From positions 186,001-250,000 of the forward strand of contig NZ_ANHX01000025.1 in the NCBI RefSeq assembly GCF_000316035.1: a DNA stretch of 64,000 nt, written 5' to 3'. The notes under the pieces are model-generated. The model was not told the DNA's origin. It saw only the letters and a list, made by a program, of their open reading frames with translations, and made no database searches. Shown in pieces: positions 52,294 through 60,851 of the stretch. Made by a program: the position numbers and the translations under genes. Source of the stretch: Paenibacillus sp. PAMC 26794. Its GTDB lineage: Bacteria; Bacillota; Bacilli; Paenibacillales; Paenibacillaceae. How positions within the stretch are numbered: position 1 is the stretch's first letter; each line of letters starts with the position of its first letter.

Positions 52294-54261
52294 TTACTTC
52301 ACGATCATTGGTGACTTCTTCCACAAGCCCAGAATCAGACCGGAGATCACAGAACCAATCGCAACAGCGAGCAGGAACAATAATGCGTGGTTCGCCAGTG
52401 CTGCAACAAAGATCCCGCCATGCGGAGCTGGTACATTAATGTGCCACAGTTGTGTCAATCCGCCAGCAACAGCGGAACCCAGAATACAAGAAGTCAATAC
52501 ACGCAATGGATCAGCCGCAGCAAATGGAATTGCACCTTCTGTAATGAAAGAGAATCCAAGTACATAGTTAGTCAAACCTGATTTGCGTTCTTGCTCTGTA
52601 AATTTGGTTTTGAAGAACGTTGTTGCAAGTGCAATCGCCAGAGGAGGCACCATACCGCCTGCCATAACCGCTGCCATCCATGCACCGTCTGTATTACCAC
52701 TGGATGTGAATACGCCGATAGCGAACGTGTAAGCCGCTTTGTTGAACGGTCCACCCATATCGATGGACATCATACCGCCAAGCAGCAAGCCTAGCAATAC
52801 CGCATTACCTGTACCCAGATTACCCAGTGCATCTACAAGCCATGTGTTCAGGGAACCAAAGATTGGATCAAAGACATAGAAACTGATGGCACCTACGATC
52901 AGCAAACCAAATACCGGATACAGCAAAATTGGTTTCAAGCCATCAATCGCTTTTGGCAATCCTTTGAACAACTTACGGAGACCAATAACTACATAACCCG
53001 CCAGGAAACCGGCAGCCAAACCACCAAGGAAACCGGCGTTTGAGTTAACCGCCATCAATCCACCGACCATACCAGGCATCAGGGCCGGGCGATCACCAAT
53101 GCTCATCGCGATAAATCCGGCAAGTACCGGAATCAGGAAGTGGAACGCACCTGTTCCACCACCGATCGTTTGAAGTAGTTGCACAATCGGATTTTCAGGG
53201 CTAGCAAGCTGCTCGAACAAGAAAGAGATTGCAAGCAGGATACCGCCACCTACAACAAACGGCAGCATATGCGAGATACCATTCATCAGATCTTTATAGA
53301 TTTTGCTACCTACACTAATCTTACCAGTGCTTGCGCCCTCTTCCTTGGCATTTCCGCCTTGGCTGCGATAGATCGGTGCATCACCGTTAACGGCCTTGCG
53401 AATCAGCTCTTCGGATTTACGGATTCCATCACTCACCGGTCTTTGCAATACCGGTTTGCCATCGAAACGTGCCATTTCCACATTTTTGTCTGCGGCAACG
53501 ATAACCCCTTTGGCGCGGGCGATCTCGTCAGCCGTCAAAACATTTTGTGCTCCTTCAGAGCCGTTTGTCTCTACGCGAATATTAATGCCCATTTCCTGAG
53601 CTTTCTTTTTAAGTGCATCTTCAGCCATAAACGTATGCGCTATACCGGTTGGACAGGCAGTAACCGCAACAACAAAATCTTCCGAATTGGCATTACCTAC
53701 AATCACACCAGAAGTATTCTGTTGCTGACCAGTATTAGAAGTGGATGCGGCATTTGCTGCTTTTTCAGCTTTTGCTTTTTCTTTGGCTGCTTCCTTCTCA
53801 GCTGCTTCAGCCTGTTTGGCATCAAACAATGCACTTACTTCGGCAGGTGTATCTGTACTCATCAATTGTGAGATGAAATCGCTATCAATCAACAATCTGG
53901 AAAGAGCTGCAAGCGTACGCAGATGGGTATTACCTGCGCCTTCTGGAGCCGCAATCATGAAGAACACATGAGCTGGCTGATCATCCAACGCTTCAAAATC
54001 AAGCCCTTTTCTACTCTTGGCAAATACAACTGTTGGTTCGTTCACCGCTGTTGTTTTGGCATGTGGCATTGCAATTCCGCCACCGATACCTGTGCTGGAT
54101 TCAGCTTCTCTTTTATAGATCATTTCCTTGAACAGAACAGGATCATTAATTCGTCCGCTTCGGTTCAGGCTTGCAATTAGTTCATCAATAGCCTCATCTT
54201 TGGTTGTGGCTTGCAGGTCCATGATCATCGTTTCCTGGATCATCAAGTCTGTTATTCTCAT
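52294..54261 (-). CDS. fruA: Fructose-specific PTS enzyme IIABC
   Basis: The 655-residue protein has an N-terminal EIIA domain with phospho-His H67 (AMPHAKT), an Ala/Glu/Lys-rich linker (about 145-185) and an EIIB domain with phospho-Cys C203 (TACPTGIAHT). A membrane EIIC domain of about eight to ten spans follows, with GGMMSIDMGGPFNKAAY. It imports fructose and yields fructose 1-phosphate, the substrate of the upstream fruK product. The ATG follows GGGAG; the frame runs 16 codons further up without a start site. Confidence 0.95.
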   Translation of the reverse strand: MRITDLMIQETMIMDLQATTKDEAIDELIASLNRSGRINDPVLFKEMIYKREAESSTGIGGGIAMPHAKTTAVNEPTVVFAKSRKGLDFEALDDQPAHVFFMIAAPEGAGNTHLRTLAALSRLLIDSDFISQLMSTDTPAEVSALFDAKQAEAAEKEAAKEKAKAEKAANAASTSNTGQQQNTSGVIVGNANSEDFVVAVTACPTGIAHTFMAEDALKKKAQEMGINIRVETNGSEGAQNVLTADEIARAKGVIVAADKNVEMARFDGKPVLQRPVSDGIRKSEELIRKAVNGDAPIYRSQGGNAKEEGASTGKISVGSKIYKDLMNGISHMLPFVVGGGILLAISFLFEQLASPENPIVQLLQTIGGGTGAFHFLIPVLAGFIAMSIGDRPALMPGMVGGLMAVNSNAGFLGGLAAGFLAGYVVIGLRKLFKGLPKAIDGLKPILLYPVFGLLIVGAISFYVFDPIFGSLNTWLVDALGNLGTGNAVLLGLLLGGMMSIDMGGPFNKAAYTFAIGVFTSSGNTDGAWMAAVMAGGMVPPLAIALATTFFKTKFTEQERKSGLTNYVLGFSFITEGAIPFAAADPLRVLTSCILGSAVAGGLTQLWHINVPAPHGGIFVAALANHALLFLLAVAIGSVISGLILGLWKKSPMIVK

Positions 54262-54351
54262 CTTGGTACACTCCCTTAAGTTCAGTCGGCCTGCATAAGC
54301 AGGCCTCACTACATTACAATTACAATGAAAACCTTTTATATGGCCGTTAAA

Positions 54352-55263
54352 CTAAATCGCTGTAATGGTTACTTGATTGCGCAATTCATCAATCAATGCA
54401 CGTGTTGCCAGATCATCCGAGAACGCAGTTGCGCTTCCAGATGCAACCCCTGTGCGGAAAGCTTCCAGTAGATCTCCGCTCTGTACATAGGTACCTACGA
54501 ATCCACCAATCATGGAGTCTCCGGCACCAACCGAGTTTCTCACAGTACCTTTTGGCACACTCGCATGATGAACTTCCGCTTTGGTTATGAACAGTGCACC
54601 TTCGCCTGCCATGGAGATCAACACATGTTTGGCACCGGCTTCAAGCAACTTACGCCCGTATAACACCAGTTCCTCGCGAGTCTCAATCGTTACACCGAAC
54701 AGTTCAGCCAGTTCATGATGATTTGGCTTTACCAGCAATGGTGCATATTCAAGAGCTTCCATTAAAGCAGGGCCAGTTGTGTCAATTACAAATTCGGCAC
54801 CCGTTTGCTTGCAGACTTTAATGAGACGGTTATAAAAATCCGTTCCAAGTGAAGGCGGTACACTTCCGGAGAGAATAACAATATCTCCTTTTTTCAACGA
54901 AGATAATTTGTGAAGCAACTGCTCCGCCTCTTCGGCACTTATTGCAGGTCCAAGACCATTAATCTCTGTCTCTTCTCCATGCTTCAGCTTGATGTTAATG
55001 CGAGTATCGTCTGCAATTGTGACAAAGTCTGTCCGGATATTATCTTCTTGCAACTTGTCATTAATGAAACGTCCTGTGAATCCACCAAGGAAACCAATGG
55101 CCGTGTTATCTGCTCCAAGTTGATTCAGTATGCGAGAGACATTAATGCCTTTGCCACCAGGGAGCTTCAAGTCCCGATTCATTCGATTCAATCCGCCAAG
55201 CTTCAGCTCATCCACTTCCACGATGTAATCAATGGACGGGTTAAGTGTTATCGTATATATCAT
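54352..55263 (-). CDS. fruK: 1-Phosphofructokinase
   Basis: The 303-residue PfkB-family kinase phosphorylates fructose 1-phosphate to fructose 1,6-bisphosphate. The start MIYTITLNPSIDYIVEVDEL, the LPGGKGINVSRIL loop and the C-terminal anion-hole/catalytic-base motif SVGAGDSMIGGFVGTY are all present. The ATG lies 2 bp after the fruR stop, so translation is coupled. Confidence 0.96.
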   Translation of the reverse strand: MIYTITLNPSIDYIVEVDELKLGGLNRMNRDLKLPGGKGINVSRILNQLGADNTAIGFLGGFTGRFINDKLQEDNIRTDFVTIADDTRINIKLKHGEETEINGLGPAISAEEAEQLLHKLSSLKKGDIVILSGSVPPSLGTDFYNRLIKVCKQTGAEFVIDTTGPALMEALEYAPLLVKPNHHELAELFGVTIETREELVLYGRKLLEAGAKHVLISMAGEGALFITKAEVHHASVPKGTVRNSVGAGDSMIGGFVGTYVQSGDLLEAFRTGVASGSATAFSDDLATRALIDELRNQVTITAI

Positions 55264-55265
55264 CG

Positions 55266-56012
55266 TTATCCCTCAATTATTTTAGTTTTCTGGGCGATTC
55301 CAGGCCGCCAGTGTTCTGGCATCTGCTCGGTAATCAAATCGGCCTCCTCCAAATCAAACAATTTGGCAAAAGTAATTTCCCCTATTTTGCTGGAATCAGC
55401 CAGTACATAAGATTTTCCCGATAATTGATGTGCACGCCTTTTAATCAAGGCTTCCTCCGGATCCGGTGTTGTATACCCCATTTCGGGATCAACTCCGTTG
55501 CTTCCAAGAAAACATTTATCAAAACGGAAATTATCCATGTTCTGTAATGCGATACTGCCAATGACTGCTTTCGTATGAATTTTCATCATACCCCCGAGCA
55601 AATAACTGCGAATACGCTTGCTTACCAAAGCTTCAACATGTGAAAGTCCGTTGGTAACAACCGTCACGTCTTTAGCTTCAATAAAAGGAATCATGGCTAA
55701 CGTTGTCGTTCCTGCATCCAGATAAATACATTCGCCATTTTCGATCTCCTGTGCAGCCAAACGGGCAATCGTTGTTTTCTGTTGAATGTTTTTGAACGTT
55801 TTTTCTTCCATGCCCGGTTCCAGCGTTTTTTCATTCACCAGTGCGGCACCGCCGTGGATGCGTTTGAGCATCTGACGACTCTCCAGATCGATCAAGTCAC
55901 GCCTAATTGTTGATTCAGAAGCACCCAACACATCAACTAGTTCTTGCAATTTCACAATCCCCTGTAAATGTAAGCGCTCTATAATTGCAGCATATCGTTC
56001 TTCAGTCAGCAT
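55266..56012 (-). CDS. fruR: DeoR-family repressor of the fructose operon
   Basis: The 248-residue protein has a DeoR N-terminal helix-turn-helix (VKLQELVDVLGASESTIRRDL) and a sugar-phosphate sensor domain with the C-terminal FLGSNGVDPEMGYTTPDPEEA and YVLADSSKIG motifs. The effector is expected to be fructose 1-phosphate. GGAGGA abuts the upstream ATG, so the next ATG, 7 bases from the site, is taken as the start. It heads fruR-fruK-fruA. Confidence 0.94.
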   Translation of the reverse strand: MLTEERYAAIIERLHLQGIVKLQELVDVLGASESTIRRDLIDLESRQMLKRIHGGAALVNEKTLEPGMEEKTFKNIQQKTTIARLAAQEIENGECIYLDAGTTTLAMIPFIEAKDVTVVTNGLSHVEALVSKRIRSYLLGGMMKIHTKAVIGSIALQNMDNFRFDKCFLGSNGVDPEMGYTTPDPEEALIKRRAHQLSGKSYVLADSSKIGEITFAKLFDLEEADLITEQMPEHWRPGIAQKTKIIEG

Positions 56013-56034
56013 CTTCATTCCTCCAACTGCTTCT

Positions 56035-56100
56035 ATAGTATCATAAATCCCTCAAAAAACAACCACTTTCATTCAAAATAATTTAAAAACCTTCAAAAAC
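56035..56100 (-). promoter_or_regulatory. Promoter of fruRKA with phased TTTTGA repeats
   Basis: A promoter TTGTTT (56057-56062)/TACTAT (56035-56040) with a 16-bp spacer is overlapped or preceded by three TTTTGA direct repeats on the minus strand at 56052, 56073 and 56093. The 20-21 bp phasing places them on one DNA face, fitting FruR binding. Confidence 0.5.
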
Positions 56101-56201
56101 ACGCATCTTTCGACTTATTTTCTTGTCCAATTGTCCCTTCCCCTGACTCCTGAACGCGCATCTGATAATCTAGTCCCTATTTTATCGAAGGTGGTGACCT
56201 G

Positions 56202-56885
56202 ATGACAGACCGCCCACACAAACGGCGCAAACCTTGCGCCCTGCATCAGAAAAAGAAAGATTCCTCTCCTCGCTTTGGATGGATCTCCTCCAACTGGAGC
56301 GGCTATGCTCGCACAGGAACACAGAACCAATACCGTCGCATCTCAGCGGAATGGACTGTCCCCTACGTTCTACCTACTACACGTAACACATATTCATCCG
56401 CATGGATTGGAATTGATGGCTTCGAGAACAGCAGTCTCATTCAGACCGGAACAGGTCACGACTGGATTCAAGGCAAGCCCAGCTATTATGCCTGGTGGGA
56501 GATCCTGCCTGACGCGGAGACCATCATTCCACATCCCGTTTCCCCAGGTCATCGCATTCGAGCAGTCATCGCCAAATTAACATGCAAAACCTGGTGTATC
56601 ACCCTTTCTAATCTAACGCTAGGCTGGACCTTCCGCACCATTCAGTATTATTCCGGTCCGCAGTCCTCTGCGGAGTGGATTGTTGAAGCACCCACTGTAG
56701 GGAGCTCCATCGCCTCCATGGCACGGCTTACCCCCGTAACCTTCAACATGTGCCGATTGAATGGACAGTCTCCTGCTTTTTGTGCCTCTCAAAAAGGGAT
56801 CATGGTCCAAGGACGAAGTATCGTCTCAATTCCTGGCGCCCCTAATCGGTGTAAAGATGGATTTACAGTTCGTCGCAACACTTGA
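56202..56885 (+). CDS. G1-family glutamic endopeptidase (eqolisin-like)
   Basis: The 227-residue protein has the eqolisin pattern: ISSNWSGYA at the domain start, SAWIGIDGF, catalytic Gln Q81 in SLIQTGTG, YAWWEILPD, and catalytic Glu E158 in AEWIVEAP. Family members are acid-active endopeptidases, usually secreted. Here the N-terminus is short and basic (MTDRPHKRRK) with no signal peptide, so export is not evident. AAGGTGGTGA precedes the ATG. It diverges from the fru operon. Confidence 0.85.
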   Translation: MTDRPHKRRKPCALHQKKKDSSPRFGWISSNWSGYARTGTQNQYRRISAEWTVPYVLPTTRNTYSSAWIGIDGFENSSLIQTGTGHDWIQGKPSYYAWWEILPDAETIIPHPVSPGHRIRAVIAKLTCKTWCITLSNLTLGWTFRTIQYYSGPQSSAEWIVEAPTVGSSIASMARLTPVTFNMCRLNGQSPAFCASQKGIMVQGRSIVSIPGAPNRCKDGFTVRRNT

Positions 56886-56961
56886 GTATTCAACGATCAA
56901 ATGAAGTTACTTACTTCATGTTCTTAAAGTTGAAATTCCGCGCCCTTCGAATCTCCATTAA

Positions 56962-57013
56962 AAATCCTGCAGCGTCCAGCGCATTATGCGCGGCGTTGCA
57001 GGGTTTGCTTTTC
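56962..57013. terminator. Bidirectional terminator
   Basis: CCTGCAGCGTC-GCGC/GCGC-GGCGTTGCAGG with T-rich tails on both sides, between the convergent G1 peptidase and HTH-like genes. Confidence 0.75.
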
Positions 57014-57031
57014 ATGGGAACTTCATGAGGT

Positions 57032-57517
57032 CTATGACTCTACAACCATTGCTTCCGGTACGGGTTTAAGCCATTTGCCATCCTCATTAATAAAAGCCCC
57101 CTTGAAGCGGCCCATCTCCAATTGTTCAATTAGCCTCTCCTCGTCCATGACCAGAATTTCAGCGAGCTGCCCCGAGGTGTAATAATTAGCGGGATTGTAA
57201 TCGAGCAGCACAGGAACAGATGTATCATATAGTTCTTTGATCAGATTCTCAAAGGAATGCCGACCCAGGTTCTCCATATCTCTATAAAACTGCAAATGTT
57301 GGGACACCATATTACGGAAAGATTTATTCTCCAGATGCATCCACAACGTATTGCAGGCCCGAACACTCATATGATTTTGTTCCACATCGTAAAATTGAAC
57401 TTCTTCAATCTTCATGTATTTCTCTTGAAATGCTACGATCTTAATCAAAGGTACATTTCGTTTACGCGACGCTTTCTTCAAATGGGCTCTAAATTGTTCA
57501 TAGTTCATTTCATTCAT
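57032..57517 (-). CDS. Hypothetical protein with excisionase-like C-terminal HTH
   Basis: The 161-residue protein has a basic N-terminal helical part. The C-terminal segment (NYYTSGQLAEILVMDEERLI, then EQLEMGRFKGAFINEDGKWL) follows the MerR/excisionase HTH_17 pattern, including the Gly-Arg turn and the final wing Trp. The N-terminal half is unknown to me. It may be a small regulator; no recombinase is nearby. Confidence 0.62.
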   Translation of the reverse strand: MNEMNYEQFRAHLKKASRKRNVPLIKIVAFQEKYMKIEEVQFYDVEQNHMSVRACNTLWMHLENKSFRNMVSQHLQFYRDMENLGRHSFENLIKELYDTSVPVLLDYNPANYYTSGQLAEILVMDEERLIEQLEMGRFKGAFINEDGKWLKPVPEAMVVES

Positions 57518-57597
57518 CTATTATCCCTGCCTTTAACATGTTCCAACCGACATTTTACAACAAATTAAAGGCAAGTGTAACCTTCATCATATGAAAA

Positions 57598-57633
57598 ACA
57601 AAAAAACGTGCAGCATCAGATGCCACACGTTCA
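57598..57633 (-). terminator. Terminator of the flavin monooxygenase-like gene
   Basis: AACGTG-GCATC/GATGC-CACGTT followed by seven T on the minus strand. Confidence 0.8.
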
Positions 57634-57651
57634 CAATATTATGGAGTGCGA

Positions 57652-59082
57652 TTACTCAGCGAGGGCACCACTTTTCACCCACGTAGCGGTAAATTCCTGT
57701 TCTTCATACGCATAGAATTGTTGCAAAATAACCTCCCGATCATCGAGGAACAACTGATCCGCTATGGCAGAGACCAGTTTCGGCACTGCACTCTTCGTTC
57801 CCGATATTGCCGATGCAGACAGACCACAGCTGACAAGTGCAGAGTAATTGAATACAAACAGCCCATGCAACTGCTTCTCGCCTTGATCACTCCTGCTAGT
57901 CATCGCAAACCCGGAACTCAGGTATGGATGTGCATCCAGCAATGTATTGCGATGCTCTGGTGGAGCCTGATAACAGTCCTCCCAGCGCGCGATGTATGGG
58001 TCCACGAGCTTCAGTTCAGGGCGGAGGGCCGGATCACTAAGCAGACCTGTGCTAATAATTAGAAAATCAAACTCATATGCTCCCAGTGCGGTATACACAA
58101 TCGCGCCTTGGTCCGTCGCTTCTATACTCAGCCAAGGCGAATTCAAATGCAGTTCGAATCCTGGCCAGGCTGCCGCACGATTAAACGTATCGTTGGTGGG
58201 CGGTTGATTGAATTTGAAGAAGTGAGAGATCACTTCATATTTATCAGCAACCGGAAGAGCGTGGTATCGCTCAATCATACCGGATTGTTCCATCTGACGA
58301 ATAGGATTAACACTAGGTAGCTGTTCGCGCCGGACAAATACATGAGCTTCTGCCACACCGGTGGCAAGGGCATAACTGGCATTATCGAATGCAGAAGCGC
58401 CGCCACCAAGCACAGCAATTCTTTTACCTTTTAACCGATCAAAATCAATGGCTTCAGACGTATGTGCATACAGCTCCCGAGGTAACCTATCCGCGATCAT
58501 GGATGGCACATGCCACTCTCCACCACCTTGTATTCCCGTAGCAAACACTACTTTGCGAGCAAGTATAACATCCATCTGAGTTCCTGCCTTGTTCACATGA
58601 AGTCGATGTATTCCGTTCTCTATAGGCTCAACCAGCGTCAATTTCACCTCATTAAGCACAGGCAGATTCAGCACTTTCCGATACCAGCGCAAATAATTCA
58701 TCCAGTCTCCACGTGGGATCTTGTCTACCTCTTCCCAACCTTCGGGCCCCACCTGTGCTTCCCACCATGAGCGAAAGGTTAACGAGGGGATCCCCAGATC
58801 GATGGAAGTCAGATGCTTGGGTGTGCGTAAAGTAACCATACGTGCATAAGTCTCCCAAGGTCCTTCAAGCCCTGATGCATTCTCGTCAATGACGACAATA
58901 TTGGAGATCCGTTCACGAAGAAGTCCAAATGCCGCCCCTAATCCACTCTGGCCTCCACCCACAATGACGACATCATAGACATGACCATCCGCATGTTCTC
59001 TTGGACGTACCCAGTTCGCGCCACCAAATGACAAATAAGCTAGATCATTCTTCACACGTTCATTCAAAGCTTCCAGGCTCAT
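57652..59082 (-). CDS. FAD/NAD(P)-binding flavin monooxygenase-like protein
   Basis: The 476-residue protein has two dinucleotide-binding motifs, VIVGGGQSGLGAAFGL (GGGQSG 42-47) for FAD and IAVLGGGASAFDNASYA near residue 225 for NADPH. That layout is typical of class B flavin monooxygenases and related proteins. An ATG-type motif (FATGIQGGG) and a C-terminal FLIISTGLLSDP segment agree. The exact FxGxxxHxxxY/F fingerprint of Baeyer-Villiger enzymes is not seen. Substrate unknown. Confidence 0.85.
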   Translation of the reverse strand: MSLEALNERVKNDLAYLSFGGANWVRPREHADGHVYDVVIVGGGQSGLGAAFGLLRERISNIVVIDENASGLEGPWETYARMVTLRTPKHLTSIDLGIPSLTFRSWWEAQVGPEGWEEVDKIPRGDWMNYLRWYRKVLNLPVLNEVKLTLVEPIENGIHRLHVNKAGTQMDVILARKVVFATGIQGGGEWHVPSMIADRLPRELYAHTSEAIDFDRLKGKRIAVLGGGASAFDNASYALATGVAEAHVFVRREQLPSVNPIRQMEQSGMIERYHALPVADKYEVISHFFKFNQPPTNDTFNRAAAWPGFELHLNSPWLSIEATDQGAIVYTALGAYEFDFLIISTGLLSDPALRPELKLVDPYIARWEDCYQAPPEHRNTLLDAHPYLSSGFAMTSRSDQGEKQLHGLFVFNYSALVSCGLSASAISGTKSAVPKLVSAIADQLFLDDREVILQQFYAYEEQEFTATWVKSGALAE

Positions 59083-59369
59083 AATTCATCAACCCTTTCG
59101 AGATACATATATGAACTAGTCTTTCTTTGATCATTGGATGTTATATTGTTGTTAGTTATTTCGAGGATAATTGTACTTTTTCTTTGTGTTCCTGAAGGAT
59201 ATTAGCGTTATTATATGAGTTATCGAGGATGAATTGAAGTTCGCGGTAGCTTTATTGTCATCTAAACTAAAAATATCTAACATGCTTGTTAATTTGCACG
59301 AAATACCTAACCGGATGGTACCTTCCCCTCCTGATGCGGTTCCTCCTAAACGGAAGATTTGTAGAAAAT
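59083..59369. other. Intergenic region with a coding-like fragment
   Basis: There is no complete gene. A plus-strand open stretch from about 59217 begins right after a stop, has no convincing start, and reads VIEDELKFAVALLSSKLKIS, then NMLVNLHEIPNRMVPSPPDA, before a stop near 59371. The composition is protein-like, but I recognise no family; it may be a gene relic. Confidence 0.3.
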
Positions 59370-59411
59370 GAAAAAAGACAGACCAAGATGTAACCTTGGT
59401 CTGTCTTATTA
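59370..59411 (-). terminator. Terminator of the DUF896 gene
   Basis: AAGACAGACCAAG/CTTGGTCTGTCTT with a 6-base loop and six T on the minus strand. Confidence 0.9.
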
Positions 59412-59419
59412 AAGGAATG

Positions 59420-59659
59420 CTATTGGCCGGCCTGTTCCCGGCGCTGCAATTTTTCATTGGTTAATTTCTCAGGGGTCACATCATGACCCAGTGGGTCCAC
59501 AACGGATACTGCCAGCATGGTTGTCAGTACCTGACCTCGAATAGCCTGCAAATATTGTTTTCTAAGCTCCTGCTGCTCGCTTTGTTCTGCTTTTGTCAAA
59601 CCGACGCTGCTGCGTTGTTTTCGACTTAATTCGTTAATGCGTCCCAAAATAGGAATCAT
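59420..59659 (-). CDS. DUF896 (YnzC-like) small protein
   Basis: The 79-residue helical protein matches YnzC/DUF896: ILGRINELSRKQ, GLTKAEQSEQQELRKQYLQA and VVDPLGHDVTPEKL. YnzC is a small SOS-linked or cytoplasmic helical-hairpin protein of unclear role. The ATG lies 5 bases after AGGTGG. Confidence 0.9.
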   Translation of the reverse strand: MIPILGRINELSRKQRSSVGLTKAEQSEQQELRKQYLQAIRGQVLTTMLAVSVVDPLGHDVTPEKLTNEKLQRREQAGQ

Positions 59660-60038
59660 GCAATCCACCTCACTTGTTAGTCCAGTTTCGAAAAGATATT
59701 TCGAATATCTTCAAACTAACTTATTACAACTTCACGAATTTGTCCATAGGCTCAATCCGTTGAGAAGTTTTTAGGTAATCTCATGCACAGACCACACAAT
59801 GCCATTTGTAGCACCACTGCCCAGGTTCAACGTAATCGTCAGCCCGTTTGTTCCCGTGGTGCCTGTTGCCCCAATTACCCGGCGTAGAATCAGCTACACA
59901 TTATTGCCCTACCCGGCGGCCCCTTTTCTATATAAAAAGGATTTTGGACAGGGTCTCACCCAAGCTTCTGGCGTCAGATTTGAAGAGAACATCGATCGTC
60001 TGAAACAGATTCGGACGCTGCTGTACAAAAGAGCCAGC
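59660..60038. other. Intergenic region with a collagen-like gene fragment
   Basis: Apart from the fragment at 59771-59893 I see no gene. There are no strong inverted repeats, so the end of the FhuF transcript is not marked by a clear terminator. Confidence 0.4.
59771..59893 (-). pseudogene. Fragment resembling the C-terminus of a collagen-like repeat protein
   Basis: The minus-strand stretch between two stops reads IGATGTTGTNGLTITLNLGS, then GATNGIVWSVHEIT. GAT-GTT-GTN triplets are typical of the collagen-like or exosporium-type proteins of Bacillales. It has no start and is only 40 codons long, so it is at best a remnant. Confidence 0.35.
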
Positions 60039-60851
60039 TCACTTCTGTATTATATTATTCAATCTGGATTCCGAATCCAGCTTCGGACAACTGTTACAAT
60101 ACCCATGTGTATGACTTCCGTCCCCAACCTGATAAGCCAAACAACAATACCGGCGTATTAAGAGCGGCGGTCCGTGCCACTTGGGGTGATCAAAGCGATG
60201 CAGCTCTAAGGCAAATGTAAATGCATTTTCATTTTGTTCGTCAAGCCATATGCTTTGATCTTCCTTGATCTGTTCAAGCCGTTGATCCGTCTTCCATATT
60301 ATTTGATCATTGATCATACGTGCATACAGTTGTTGCACATTATGCGCAACTAAAGACCACATCACCTTATCGCTCGCTCCTGTAGCGACGGCTACCGCTC
60401 GCAGGACAGGTTCCAGATGTAACAGCATTCTCTTCTTGAGCAAGCCACTCTCTGACCTGCGCTGAACAGGATCTCCACCCTCCAGAGAGGTTCTCTCCAG
60501 CAAAGTCTCATACCGCATGCCACCTGCTCCATTCAATTCAAACCGCACATCATCGTCTGCAATGCTAAGAATCGTATCGTATAGACTGAATGCTGAGATT
60601 ACGGACATAACAAATACGGAGTAACGTTTGGCAAAAAGTGTACCAACGGCCGCACTTCCTCTGCCGCCCAGTTGAAGCCCTTGCTGCATAGCCTGTTCAC
60701 GCAATATCAAGTTTCGTTTCTCTTCATTCAGCAGATCCTTCACACGGAAAGGATACTTGGAATCATCGCAGTCCACTTGGATCGTCGTCACAAAAAATTG
60801 CTGTAACGCTTCCGACATCTCTGAATAATCATGTCTTGGATAACGTCTCAT
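60039..60851 (-). CDS. fhuF: FhuF-like ferric-siderophore reductase (2Fe-2S)
   Basis: The 270-residue protein ends in the FhuF_C signature RRYCCLAY followed by HGYCNSC, giving CC-x(n)-C-x2-C ligands for a 2Fe-2S cluster. The rest is the helical FhuF/IucA-like region. It should reduce ferric iron from imported siderophores in the cytoplasm. Its ATG directly follows the stop of the binding-protein gene (TAGATG), and there is no strong site of its own, so translation is probably coupled. Confidence 0.85.
   Translation of the reverse strand: MRRYPRHDYSEMSEALQQFFVTTIQVDCDDSKYPFRVKDLLNEEKRNLILREQAMQQGLQLGGRGSAAVGTLFAKRYSVFVMSVISAFSLYDTILSIADDDVRFELNGAGGMRYETLLERTSLEGGDPVQRRSESGLLKKRMLLHLEPVLRAVAVATGASDKVMWSLVAHNVQQLYARMINDQIIWKTDQRLEQIKEDQSIWLDEQNENAFTFALELHRFDHPKWHGPPLLIRRYCCLAYQVGDGSHTHGYCNSCPKLDSESRLNNIIQK

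Noticed and set aside
53179..53871. Plus-strand open frame of 230 codons opposite fruA
   Set aside because: Antisense to the EIIB/EIIC coding region; His/Cys/Phe-rich composition with no domain.
59152..59457. Minus-strand open frame of 101 codons downstream of the DUF896 gene
   Set aside because: It reads through the DUF896 terminator and overlaps the DUF896 stop; no start signal or family.
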